A model generated the notes under the pieces. It was not told the DNA's origin. It worked only from the letters and a program-made list of their open reading frames with translations, and searched no databases. Below, piece by piece: positions 56,042-64,000 of a DNA stretch of 64,000 nucleotides. Source of the DNA: Marinobacterium lacunae (lineage in GTDB: Bacteria; Pseudomonadota; Gammaproteobacteria; Pseudomonadales; Balneatricaceae). The stretch is taken from the NCBI RefSeq assembly GCF_000705555.1, contig NZ_JMQN01000015.1:62001-126000 (forward strand). Reading direction: 5' to 3'. A program made the position numbers and the translations under genes. Numbering within the stretch: position 1 is the first letter of the stretch; each line of letters opens with the position of its first letter.

Positions 56042-57121
56042 ATGCGCAGATACAGATCGACGGAACAGGGATTCAGTTTAATCGAGTTGATGATCAGCTT
56101 GACCATCGGGCTGTTCATTCTGCTTGGCGTCGTGATCGTCTATGTCGGCGCTGTGCGTTCTCAGTCGGCTACAAGCTCATTGGCACGTATTCAGGAGCAT
56201 GGGCGTTTTGCCATTGAGTACATGTCCCGCGATCTGCGCCAGGCCGGCTATACCGGTTGCAGCGAGAATGACCAGATTGCCAACGTCCTCAACGGCACGC
56301 CCTGGTGGTCCAATCTCGCCAGCGGTGCATTGCGTGGATACGAAGGGGATGAGGTCTACGATGGTAGCGCATTCGGTACCGCCGATGGTGAGCGGGTAGC
56401 CGGTACGGATGCGATCTTCATGTTGGGCGGTGACGGTGCCTATTACGAGATCGAAGACAAGCCCTCAGGCGTGTCGGCCAACTTCAAACTGGCAGACCTT
56501 CATAACCTGACGAAAGGCTCGATCGTGCTGATTTGTGATCCGCAGCAGACCACGATACTGCAGGTGACAAACAGCAATACGGCGAACCGCACGATTGTTT
56601 ACAACACAGGGACCGGTACGCCAGGCAACTGTACGCAGCGGGTTGGATATCCGGTCCCCGAAACCTGTACAGCTGCAAGCGGAAACTCCTACGAGTTTCT
56701 GGGCCTTGCGCGGCTCAGCGAGTTCAAGCCTTACGGATACTACATCGGGCGAGACAGCAACGAGAGCACGGGGCTGTCGCTGTATCGGACGCGGCTGAAC
56801 GTCACTGATACCAGTACTGAAGCGGGTCCAGTCTCGGAGGTCCTTATACCCGGTGTCGAGGATATGCAGATCGTCTACGGCGTCGATACGGATGGCGACA
56901 ACAACATCGAACTGTTCAAGGATGCAGACGCCGTATCGGATGATGACCAGTGGAGCCAGGTGCGAGCGGTGCGTATTTGGTTGCTGGTAGCAGGCGCCAC
57001 CCAGAACGTTCTCGAATCAGCACAGACGCTCAGTGCGCCCTTTGCCGCTCATGACACGTCGGACCGACGTGTACGCCGAGTATTCACGTCAACCATCGGA
57101 GTTCGGAATCGCCTGCCATGA
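56042..57121 (+). CDS. pilW: type IV minor pilin PilW
   Basis: This 359-residue prepilin starts at MRRYRSTEQG, cleaved before FSLIELMISLTIGLFILLGV. An earlier in-frame start would lie within pilV and add a non-family leader. The long C-terminal region with ARIQEHGRFAIEYMSRDLRQ followed by AGYTGC is typical of PilW. It overlaps pilX by 4 bases (ATGA). Confidence 0.9.
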   Translation: MRRYRSTEQGFSLIELMISLTIGLFILLGVVIVYVGAVRSQSATSSLARIQEHGRFAIEYMSRDLRQAGYTGCSENDQIANVLNGTPWWSNLASGALRGYEGDEVYDGSAFGTADGERVAGTDAIFMLGGDGAYYEIEDKPSGVSANFKLADLHNLTKGSIVLICDPQQTTILQVTNSNTANRTIVYNTGTGTPGNCTQRVGYPVPETCTAASGNSYEFLGLARLSEFKPYGYYIGRDSNESTGLSLYRTRLNVTDTSTEAGPVSEVLIPGVEDMQIVYGVDTDGDNNIELFKDADAVSDDDQWSQVRAVRIWLLVAGATQNVLESAQTLSAPFAAHDTSDRRVRRVFTSTIGVRNRLP

Positions 57122-57549
57122 GAGATCAGAGAGCTGGAAAAGAGTCCGGCGCGGTGCTTATCGTCGCGCTGATCATGCTGTTACTGATCTCCATTATCGG
57201 TGTCAGCGCAATGCAGTCTACCTCGATGGAGGAGCGCATGGCGGGCAACCTGTACGACCGTCATACCGCGTTTCAGGCCGCTGAAGCGGCGCTCAGAGAG
57301 GGGGAGGCGCAGTTTGTCAGTGCCTATCCGGACCTGTCGGTCGTCAGTGGTGCCATCTCTTTGCAGATGAACGGCCGTGCGGTTGCGGCGACCTACCAGC
57401 TGGAAGAGCTGGAATCCTATGAAAGCTCGCTCGAAGCGGGTGCCGAGGTCGAAACGACCGGAATGGTGGTTAGAGTAGTGGCGCAATCCAATGGAGTATC
57501 AGGTGAGCGTCCTGTGGTGCTTGAGTCCACTTATGTCATTGAAGAGTGA
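57118..57549 (+). CDS. pilX: type IV pilus assembly protein PilX
   Basis: This 143-residue protein has the PilX N-terminus: a short leader ending in SG, then AVLIVALIMLLLISIIGVSA and MQSTSMEERMAGNLYDR followed by AFQAAEAAL. Like other PilX proteins it lacks the usual phenylalanine at mature position 1. It is coupled to pilW by a 4-base overlap and followed by pilY1 after 12 bases. Confidence 0.9.
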   Translation: MRDQRAGKESGAVLIVALIMLLLISIIGVSAMQSTSMEERMAGNLYDRHTAFQAAEAALREGEAQFVSAYPDLSVVSGAISLQMNGRAVAATYQLEELESYESSLEAGAEVETTGMVVRVVAQSNGVSGERPVVLESTYVIEE

Positions 57550-57561
57550 AGTGGTGAAAGT

Positions 57562-60500
57562 ATGAAACGCTGGTTAGCCCTTTCTTCCTTCCTGATCGCG
57601 TCGCTGGGCTTTGGGTCTGCCCAGGCCGAGGTGTCGCAGCAACCGTTGTTCCTGGGTGGCGGGGTGCCGGGAAACCTCGCCATCGTGCCGTCGGTTGAGT
57701 GGCCTACGATCAACAGCGTGGCCAATATCGGCGCCTTCGATCCGGACAAAACCTACGTTGGCTATTTCGATTCGTTCAAGTGTTACGACTACGTCGGCAG
57801 TCGCACCGAGTCGAATCGTCGTTTCGAACCCAAAACGGTGAATACGGATCGACTCTGTGACGGCGCGAGCTCCGGCTACTGGAGCGGAAACCTGCTGAAT
57901 TGGGCCACAACCCAAACCATCGACCCGTTTCGCAAGGCACTGACCGGCGGCTTGAGAGCCAAGGATGATGCCGACGATACCTGGCTTGAAAAGGCCTGGC
58001 ACGATGGGCAGGGCTGGACCTTTCATGACCGCACCATAACCCGTGCCACCCTGGGATCGGATATCGATGACCTCCTGCCGTTTGGATTTGATGTTGACTC
58101 CTTTACCGTGCAGGTGGGTGGTTACGGCAAGCAGATGTTGTTCTCTTTTTCGGCTGTCAGCGGCTCAAGAGTGAGCGTAGACCGCGATTACCGGAGCAAC
58201 GGCTCGGGGGCGTACTACGCGAGTGTACGGGTGCAGGTGTGTGTGGATGGGCTGCTTGAGAGCAACTGTACCCAGTATACGGACAGCAGCGGCAATATCG
58301 TGTGGAAACCAGAGGGGTTGCTGCAGGAGTATTCCGACAAAATTCGTTACAGCGTGTTTGGTTATCTGAACGATTCGAATCAGCTTCGTGATGGCGGGGT
58401 GTTACGGGCGCGACAGAAGTATATCGGCCTTCAGGCGCTGGATCCGGCTTCGGGCTGGGGTGCCAACACGGCTGTCGAGTGGGATTCACAGACCGGGGTG
58501 TTCAAGCAGAATCCGGACAGTATTGATGCCAACGCAACCGAGAGTAACTTCGGAGTAACCGTCAATTACAGCGGTGTGATCAACTATATCAACCGGTTTG
58601 AAGAGCAGGTTGGCAGTGCCGGAGATAACTTCAAATCCCATGATCCTGTCAGTGAGCTCTATTATGCTGCCACTCGTTACTTCAGGGGCATGTCAGAAGT
58701 AAGTGCTTACTCAAGTTTTTCACCCTCCCATGATAGTAGTCCCTCCTCATCCACCAAGGAACGGTGGGCCGATGGTTTTCCCGTCATCGTCGACTGGCGC
58801 GATGAAAACGACGATAAAGACCCCATTCAGTACAGCTGTCAGAAGAACGCCATATTGGGCATTGGTGATGTTAACACCTGGCGTGACCGAAACCTGCCGG
58901 GCAACAACCTGTCAGCTTCGGGAGAGCCTAGCACGCCATCGGAAGTGAGCAGCGACAACGATGTGAATGTCGCCTCTCTCCTGTCCAAAATTGAATCGCT
59001 AGAGGGGATCAATTTTGCCGAGTCTTCAGGGCGCTTGAACTCGGCCTACATAGCAGGACTCGCCCTCGATATTCACACACGTGATATTCGAGATGATTTC
59101 GATGAGCGCCAGACGGTCGAGACCTACTGGGTTGACGTGCTGGAGGACCAAACGCTTCAGGGGCGCTCGGCCAACCAGTATTGGCTGGCGGCCAAATACG
59201 GCGGTTTTGAGCCTGCCTGTCCGGATAACAACCCCAGTTGTGATCTGCCTGAAATCACCGGACCTTACGATACCGATTTGAGTAGTATGACGGATGACTG
59301 GTGGTTCACGAATGGTGAAACGCTGACCCAATCGGGCCAGAACATGAAGCGGGCCGATCACTACTTTACCGCCGGTGATGCGGAGGACATGGTTGCAAGT
59401 CTTGAGCAGGCCTTTGCCGATATCGCAGCCAGCTTGCAGAGTACATCGACCTCCCTTGCATTCGATAGCCGCACCCTGGAATCCGGTAGTTTGGTCTTTC
59501 AGGCCCTGTTTGATAGCACGCACTGGAGCGGCGATCTGGTTGCACGGTCAGCAGATACCAGTTCAGGCGTCTCGACAACTCAAGTCTGGAGCACGGCCGA
59601 TACATTGGATGCGCTCAGCGACAGCGATATGAGCAACCGCAAGGTGTTTACAGCGGGAGATTTTGCATCGATCGGTACAGGTCAGGATCAAAGTCTGGCG
59701 ACGCGAGCGGGGCGTAATTTTCTTTGGGCGTCGCTGACCAGCGCACAGAAATCTTCCCTGAAAACCACGACTGACGGTACAGGTGTGACCGACAGTGTTG
59801 GCCAGAAGCGGCTTGAGTATCTGCGTGGCGTTCGTGCAAACGAACAAACGGCGACAGACACCACGAAGCTCTTTCGTCAGCGGGGCGGGCGTTTGGGTGA
59901 TATCGTCAATTCAGACCCGCAGTATCTGCACAAAGCCAACTTCGGTTACGCGCTCCTGTCAGGCAGTGCTCAGTACAATGATCCAAGCGGCACCGATGTG
60001 GGGGCTGCCTATACCGAATACCGTGCAAGTGATGCCTATAAGAACAAGAGCCCTGTGGTCGTTGTCGGGTCAAATGACGGCATGTTGCACGGTTTCAATG
60101 CCAGTGAGACGGCGGCGGTCGGTGGTGGCACTGAGTTGTTTGCTTATGTACCTGTGTCAGTGATGGACGAGCTGTACAAGCTTACCGAGAGCGATTACGA
60201 CCACCAGTATTATGTCGATGGTACGCCTCGTCTTGGCGATGCGTGGTTGGGTACAACACTGGGCTGGCGGGCACTGGCGGTTGCGACCACGGGGGCGGGT
60301 GGTAGCGGTGTATTCGCGCTCGATATCACCGATCCGGATCATATGGCCAGTGCGGATGTGCTTTGGGAGTACACCAACCCGTTGATGGGTAAACTGAAGC
60401 AGCAGCCAGCATTGGCGGCGCTGGCCAATGGACACTTTGGTGTTGTCGTTACCAGTGGCTACGACGCGCCTCAGGACGAGGGGTATGTGTGGATTCTGGA

Positions 60501-61494
60501 TGCGGCGGATGGTTCCCGGATCAAGCGTATCGATCTGCCTGATGCGCGAGGGCTCGGATCACCGCTGTTGCTGGACCTCGATTCCGACCGTATAGCGGAT
60601 CGCATCTACGTTGGTGATCTTCAGGGACAGCTCTGGCGAATCGATATCGACAGCAGTAATCCTGGTCAATGGGGTGTGCCGGTAGCGCTTCAGGATCAAG
60701 GGTCGGCAATGCCGCTATTTACGGCCGTCGATAGCGTAGGAACTGCGCAGCCGATCACGGCACCGCTGACCGCCGCCTTCAACGGCGACGGCAAGCTGAC
60801 GCTGCTGTTTGGTACCGGTGCCTACTTCCGGGTCAACGATGATGTTGTATCGAATTCCCCGCAGGTGCAGAGTTTTTATGCGCTTTATGACGAGGGTGCG
60901 GCGATCGACTCACGCGATGATCTGCAGTCTCAGGAGATCGTCATCGAAACGACTGTTGGTGACTTCGGCGTGCGGGTCATCAGCGATAACGCAGTCGATA
61001 ACACGAAATCAGGCTGGTACCTCGATCTTGCCTGGATGGTCGCAAATGGCGGGCCCGGGGCACAGGGTGAGCGCGTGATCTCGAAGGCGACCATTACCGG
61101 GGATCAGGTGGTATTCAATACCATGATTCCCTCGGATGATCCCTGCGCATCCGGCGGTGATAGCTGGATAATGGCGCTGGAGCTTTCAAATGGCGGTCGA
61201 AGCTCAACCAATCTGTTCGACTACAACGGTGATGGCGTGATCGACGACAAAGACAGCGTGACAGTGACAGTTCAGGATGCCGAGGGCAATGAAACGGAAG
61301 TACAGGTTCCGGGATCAGGTCTGAGCACCGATAAGGGTATTGTGGACTCCTCCACCGTGGAGGGGACCTCCTCAGGTAGCGGCTATCGTTATGTCTGCTT
61401 CGCCGGATCGAGCGATACCACGCCCGAGTGCGTATTGATGAATGGTTCGATGAAGCTGGGGCGTGTCTCCTGGCGAGAACTGACCACAAACTAG
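57562..61494 (+). CDS. pilY1: type IV pilus tip adhesin/assembly protein PilY1
   Basis: This 1310-residue secreted protein has a signal peptide (cleavage near GSAQAEV). The N-terminal half contains the family segment YSCQKNAILGIGDVNTWRDR. The C-terminal half is the PilY1/PilC beta-propeller with VVVGSNDGMLHGFNA, TPRLGDAWLG, the calcium-binding-loop-like DLDSDRIADRIYVGDLQGQL, and a further EF-hand-like DYNGDGVIDDKDS near residue 1220. No clear von Willebrand A MIDAS (DxSxS) was seen. PilY1 promotes pilus extension, adhesion and surface sensing; calcium binding would govern retraction (family knowledge). Confidence 0.93.
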   Translation: MKRWLALSSFLIASLGFGSAQAEVSQQPLFLGGGVPGNLAIVPSVEWPTINSVANIGAFDPDKTYVGYFDSFKCYDYVGSRTESNRRFEPKTVNTDRLCDGASSGYWSGNLLNWATTQTIDPFRKALTGGLRAKDDADDTWLEKAWHDGQGWTFHDRTITRATLGSDIDDLLPFGFDVDSFTVQVGGYGKQMLFSFSAVSGSRVSVDRDYRSNGSGAYYASVRVQVCVDGLLESNCTQYTDSSGNIVWKPEGLLQEYSDKIRYSVFGYLNDSNQLRDGGVLRARQKYIGLQALDPASGWGANTAVEWDSQTGVFKQNPDSIDANATESNFGVTVNYSGVINYINRFEEQVGSAGDNFKSHDPVSELYYAATRYFRGMSEVSAYSSFSPSHDSSPSSSTKERWADGFPVIVDWRDENDDKDPIQYSCQKNAILGIGDVNTWRDRNLPGNNLSASGEPSTPSEVSSDNDVNVASLLSKIESLEGINFAESSGRLNSAYIAGLALDIHTRDIRDDFDERQTVETYWVDVLEDQTLQGRSANQYWLAAKYGGFEPACPDNNPSCDLPEITGPYDTDLSSMTDDWWFTNGETLTQSGQNMKRADHYFTAGDAEDMVASLEQAFADIAASLQSTSTSLAFDSRTLESGSLVFQALFDSTHWSGDLVARSADTSSGVSTTQVWSTADTLDALSDSDMSNRKVFTAGDFASIGTGQDQSLATRAGRNFLWASLTSAQKSSLKTTTDGTGVTDSVGQKRLEYLRGVRANEQTATDTTKLFRQRGGRLGDIVNSDPQYLHKANFGYALLSGSAQYNDPSGTDVGAAYTEYRASDAYKNKSPVVVVGSNDGMLHGFNASETAAVGGGTELFAYVPVSVMDELYKLTESDYDHQYYVDGTPRLGDAWLGTTLGWRALAVATTGAGGSGVFALDITDPDHMASADVLWEYTNPLMGKLKQQPALAALANGHFGVVVTSGYDAPQDEGYVWILDAADGSRIKRIDLPDARGLGSPLLLDLDSDRIADRIYVGDLQGQLWRIDIDSSNPGQWGVPVALQDQGSAMPLFTAVDSVGTAQPITAPLTAAFNGDGKLTLLFGTGAYFRVNDDVVSNSPQVQSFYALYDEGAAIDSRDDLQSQEIVIETTVGDFGVRVISDNAVDNTKSGWYLDLAWMVANGGPGAQGERVISKATITGDQVVFNTMIPSDDPCASGGDSWIMALELSNGGRSSTNLFDYNGDGVIDDKDSVTVTVQDAEGNETEVQVPGSGLSTDKGIVDSSTVEGTSSGSGYRYVCFAGSSDTTPECVLMNGSMKLGRVSWRELTTN

Positions 61495-61505
61495 GAGATA
61501 ACCGA

Positions 61506-61931
61506 TTGACCGCCAAGCGTAACGCGGGATTTACCCTCATCGAAGTGATGATCGTGGTTGCGATCATCGGTGTGCTGGCTTCCATCGCTTATCCCTCCTA
61601 TCTGGAGTATGTGCGTGAAGCCAGACGTACCGATGCCCGGGTTAACCTGTTGGAACTGTCGCAGTTCATGGAGCGTTACCATACCGGTAATGGAAGCTAT
61701 CTTAACGCCAGTGATGCAGCGCCGACGTTGCCTTTCACTCAGTCGCCCAAGGATGGCAGTACCAAGTACTACAATCTGTCGTTCAGGGCGATCGACTCAG
61801 GTTCCTATACCCTGCAAGCGGTACCAAGAGCAGGGAGTGCCATGGAGGGAGACGCCTGCGGCACACTGACCTACACCTTCGCCGGCGTTAAAGGAGCAGG
61901 CGGCGATACGGACGACTGTTGGGGGCGATAA
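61506..61931 (+). CDS. pilE: type IV minor pilin PilE, TTG start
   Basis: This 141-residue prepilin begins at a TTG (61506) with AGGAG 8 bases upstream, giving the short leader LTAKRNAG cleaved before FTLIEVMIVVAIIGVLASIA. The alternative ATG at 61428 lies inside pilY1 and would make an implausible 34-residue leader. A C-terminal disulfide pair (C in GDACGTLTY and DDCWGR) is typical. It is the last gene of the minor pilin operon, as in Pseudomonas (fimU-pilV-pilW-pilX-pilY1-pilE). Confidence 0.9.
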   Translation: MTAKRNAGFTLIEVMIVVAIIGVLASIAYPSYLEYVREARRTDARVNLLELSQFMERYHTGNGSYLNASDAAPTLPFTQSPKDGSTKYYNLSFRAIDSGSYTLQAVPRAGSAMEGDACGTLTYTFAGVKGAGGDTDDCWGR

Positions 61932-62154
61932 CCAGCAAAGGGGTGTTTACCCGGCGTGATATTCGACTTCAGTCATCATATTCGATCGTATAGACTGGTT
62001 CGGGGCAGCAGCTCCGAAGGTATGGGCGAATTGAGTCTGTCGGCTTGATTTGCCGGCTGGGCGTTAGAGGGTTTCGGCCATTGCCCGCCATTGCCGCTAA
62101 GTAGGATTCTTGGCGGTCAGTCGTGTAAGGATACTGGAACAGAGTCTTCCGGTT
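61932..62154. other. intergenic region between pilE and the diguanylate cyclase gene
   Basis: This non-coding interval holds no obvious intrinsic terminator and no c-di-GMP riboswitch pattern that I could recognise. An in-frame TTG at 62110 with AGGA 5 bases upstream could be the true start of the following gene. Confidence 0.4.
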
Positions 62155-63912
62155 ATGATCGATAGGGTTGCGAATAGAGTGGGTGACAGTGTTCAGCGCC
62201 GTTGGATGGCGCTGGCCGTTTGTCTGATATTGATGATGCTAACGGCCATCCCCACCGTTGTTCGGGCTGCCGATGCTCCCTCTTTGTCTGTCGAGAGCAT
62301 ACACGGCGACATCGATCTGCGTCCTTACCTGGCACTTATGGAAGACCCGAGCGGCTCGCTGGGGTTTGATCAGGTGCGGGCGGCAGAGCGGCAGGGGGCT
62401 TTCGAGACGCTCGGCGATATGTCGCCCAACTTTGGGTTTACCCAATCGGCCTGGTGGGTTCGCCTGACATTATCCAATACGACCGATTCAGCACGGCAGT
62501 TCATCATCCGGCAAGATTATCCATTGATCGATCATATCGATTTTTGGGCACCGAGCTCTGACGACGGCTGGTCGCAGACATCCACGGGTGACCGAGTCCC
62601 GTTTGCGCAGCGCCCTCTGGATAACCGTCAATTCCTGTTTCCTGTCACGCTGCCCGCGCATAGCGAGGCAAGCTACTATCTGCGCTTCCAGACCGAAGGG
62701 TCGTTGAATATCGGCCTCTACGCCCATACTCCGGATAACCTGCTCGGGCGCACGGCAGAAGAGTATCTGGCATTGGGTATCTACTACGGGGGCTTCATCG
62801 TTCTGCTCGTGTATAACCTGATCATGTTCATGACGCTAAGGGAGAAAGCGTTCGCCTACTACACGCTATATGTACTGAGCTACGGCTTATACATGTCGGT
62901 GCACAATGGTCTTAGCTTCCAGTATCTCTGGCCGGATAACAGCTGGCTGGCCAACCAGAGCCTGATCGTATTACTGGCGCTATCTCTGTTCGGGGGGCTC
63001 AGGTTTACCCGCGAGATTCTATCCACAGCCCAACTCTGCCCACGCCTCGACAAGGTCGCTTATTTGACTGAGTGGGGCGTGCTGCTTTCGCTGCTGCTCA
63101 GTCCGGTCTTGTCGTACAAAGTTATGATCATCCCCATGGCGGGGCTGACGTCGGTTGTGTGTCTGGAAATGCTGGTACTTGGCGTACTGACGTTGTTCCG
63201 CGGCTCGAGCCCTGCGCGGTATTACTGCGCAGCCTTCGGTGCTCTGCTGGGAGGCGTATTCGCCTACATGTTGAAAACCTTCGGTTTGTTGCCCCACAAC
63301 GCGCTGACTCAAAACGCTTTTCAGGTTGGATCACTGATCGAGATGGTGTTGCTGAGCTTGGCAATCGGCAGCCGGCTCAACGAGATCAAGCGACAGAACA
63401 ACCTGGATGCGTTGACGCGTGTGTACAACCGCCGTTGTTTCAACGAACAGATAGACGGTGAATTTCAGAAGACAGTCAGGCGCAGTCAGGCGCTATCGCT
63501 TTTGGTGCTTGATATTGATCACTTCAAACGGTTCAACGACACCTATGGCCATGCGCGAGGCGATCATGTACTCAAAGTTGTCGCTCAGATTCTATCGCGC
63601 AGTGTGCGCAAACCGGGTGCGGTCTATCGGTACGGTGGTGAGGAGTTCGCGGTGATTTTGCCGGGTACAGGTGACATTGAAGCACATGCAGTCGCAGAGC
63701 GTATCCGCCAGAAAATCGAGTCCGAGACGGCTGATTCCGAGCGCATCACTGTTAGTATCGGATCAGCAACCCAGAGTGGAGACACCTTCTGTAACCCGCA
63801 GGCGCTGTTTGATGCGGCGGATAGTGCGTTGTATTCCGCGAAAGAACAGGGACGCAACTGTACAGTTCAGTATCAACATTCCGCATTCAAGGCCGAGATC
63901 GCGGCCGTTTAA
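62155..63912 (+). CDS. 7TMR-DISM membrane diguanylate cyclase
   Basis: This protein of about 585 residues makes c-di-GMP from GTP. It has a signal sequence (WMALAVCLILMMLTAIPTVV), a periplasmic 7TMR-DISMED2 carbohydrate-binding-like domain (NFGFTQSAWWVRLTLSNTTD), seven transmembrane helices (from LALGIYYGGFIVLLVYNLIM to SLIEMVLLSLAIGSRL) and a C-terminal GGDEF domain with DALTRVYNRRCFNE, LDIDHFKRFNDTYGHARGD and YRYGGEEFAVILPG. The inhibitory RxxD site is RKPG, so product inhibition is probably weak. Start is uncertain: ATG 62155, or TTG 62110 with a better ribosome binding site. Confidence 0.9.
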   Translation: MIDRVANRVGDSVQRRWMALAVCLILMMLTAIPTVVRAADAPSLSVESIHGDIDLRPYLALMEDPSGSLGFDQVRAAERQGAFETLGDMSPNFGFTQSAWWVRLTLSNTTDSARQFIIRQDYPLIDHIDFWAPSSDDGWSQTSTGDRVPFAQRPLDNRQFLFPVTLPAHSEASYYLRFQTEGSLNIGLYAHTPDNLLGRTAEEYLALGIYYGGFIVLLVYNLIMFMTLREKAFAYYTLYVLSYGLYMSVHNGLSFQYLWPDNSWLANQSLIVLLALSLFGGLRFTREILSTAQLCPRLDKVAYLTEWGVLLSLLLSPVLSYKVMIIPMAGLTSVVCLEMLVLGVLTLFRGSSPARYYCAAFGALLGGVFAYMLKTFGLLPHNALTQNAFQVGSLIEMVLLSLAIGSRLNEIKRQNNLDALTRVYNRRCFNEQIDGEFQKTVRRSQALSLLVLDIDHFKRFNDTYGHARGDHVLKVVAQILSRSVRKPGAVYRYGGEEFAVILPGTGDIEAHAVAERIRQKIESETADSERITVSIGSATQSGDTFCNPQALFDAADSALYSAKEQGRNCTVQYQHSAFKAEIAAV

Positions 63913-64000
63913 AAGCAAAACCCCAGTCGCTAGAGTCGAGTTCGTACCAACGGTTACCTGTTGAAGGTCTACCGTTTTGGTGCGTTGGGTCAATTTGCCG
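63913..64000. other. right-edge non-coding sequence
   Basis: The last 88 bases after the diguanylate cyclase stop show no convincing gene or hairpin; a longer context would be needed to judge them. Confidence 0.4.

Noticed and set aside
61932-62154. c-di-GMP riboswitch before the diguanylate cyclase gene
   Set aside because: Checked because of context; the conserved GEMM core elements were not recognised.
1-64000. CRISPR arrays, tRNA/rRNA genes, insertion sequences, prophage
   Set aside because: No regularly spaced direct repeats, cloverleaf-like genes, transposases or integrases were recognised anywhere in the window.

Overview
The window is a gene-dense stretch of a proteobacterial chromosome, GC-rich (roughly 57-60% by eye) with short AT-rich promoters. 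Gene content and order (bamD/rluD/pgeF, the rsfS-rlmH-mrdA-rodA-mltB-rlpA-dacA block, recC-recB-recD, a fimT-pilV-pilW-pilX-pilY1-pilE minor pilin cluster, a TAXI-type TRAP transporter, thiosulfate dehydrogenase) point to a free-living, probably marine gammaproteobacterium close to Oceanospirillales/Pseudomonadales. That placement is inferred from gene content only. I saw no rRNA, tRNA, CRISPR array, transposase, integrase or prophage.

Layout. 1-3.1 kb: 5' end of ahpC, bamD, then rluD-pgeF. 3.1-9.7 kb: a uspA-type gene, a fused TRAP permease and its TAXI binding protein, a class III aminotransferase, and a divergent LysR regulator with a T-N11-A palindrome in front of it. 9.7-17.5 kb: pta, a ChaN-like protein with a small unknown gene, parC, and an unusual YtjB/AhpA-like membrane protein. 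17.6-29.5 kb: one long co-directional block covering proline and NAD synthesis, ribosome silencing and modification, the cell-elongation and peptidoglycan machinery (PBP2, RodA, MltB, RlpA, DacA), a D-amino acid transaminase, and lipoate attachment and synthesis. 29.5-33.6 kb: an OsmC-family protein, a FabI-family reductase and a GGDEF-EAL protein with a periplasmic c-type heme motif. 33.9-43.0 kb: recC, recB, recD. 43.0-47.5 kb: a SulP anion transporter with a tandem universal stress protein, divergent from tsdB-tsdA. 47.6-54.5 kb: two small unknown membrane genes, then a leftward locus made of a 30-residue membrane ORF, a TonB-dependent receptor, a periplasmic binding protein and a BarA/GacS-like hybrid kinase. 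55.0-61.9 kb: the type IV minor pilin and PilY1 operon. 62.1-63.9 kb: a 7TMR-DISM diguanylate cyclase.

How parts work together. The 17.6-29.5 kb block is housekeeping envelope and cofactor biology. Two universal stress protein genes each sit next to a transporter (TRAP and SulP), an arrangement known from TeaABCD. tsdBA encodes thiosulfate-to-tetrathionate oxidation. Its promoter holds a palindrome of the form ATTAG-N6-C[T/G]AAT that recurs in front of the OsmC-family gene, suggesting one (probably sulfur- or redox-responsive) regulator for both. Two c-di-GMP enzymes and a full PilY1/minor pilin set suggest control of surface attachment.

The least explained parts are: the receptor/binding protein/hybrid kinase locus with its small upstream ORF; the heme-c GGDEF-EAL protein; the YtjB-like protein with a very acidic linker and what looks like a degenerate nucleotide cyclase domain; and the shared palindrome. 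Functions were assigned by reading motifs, without database searches.
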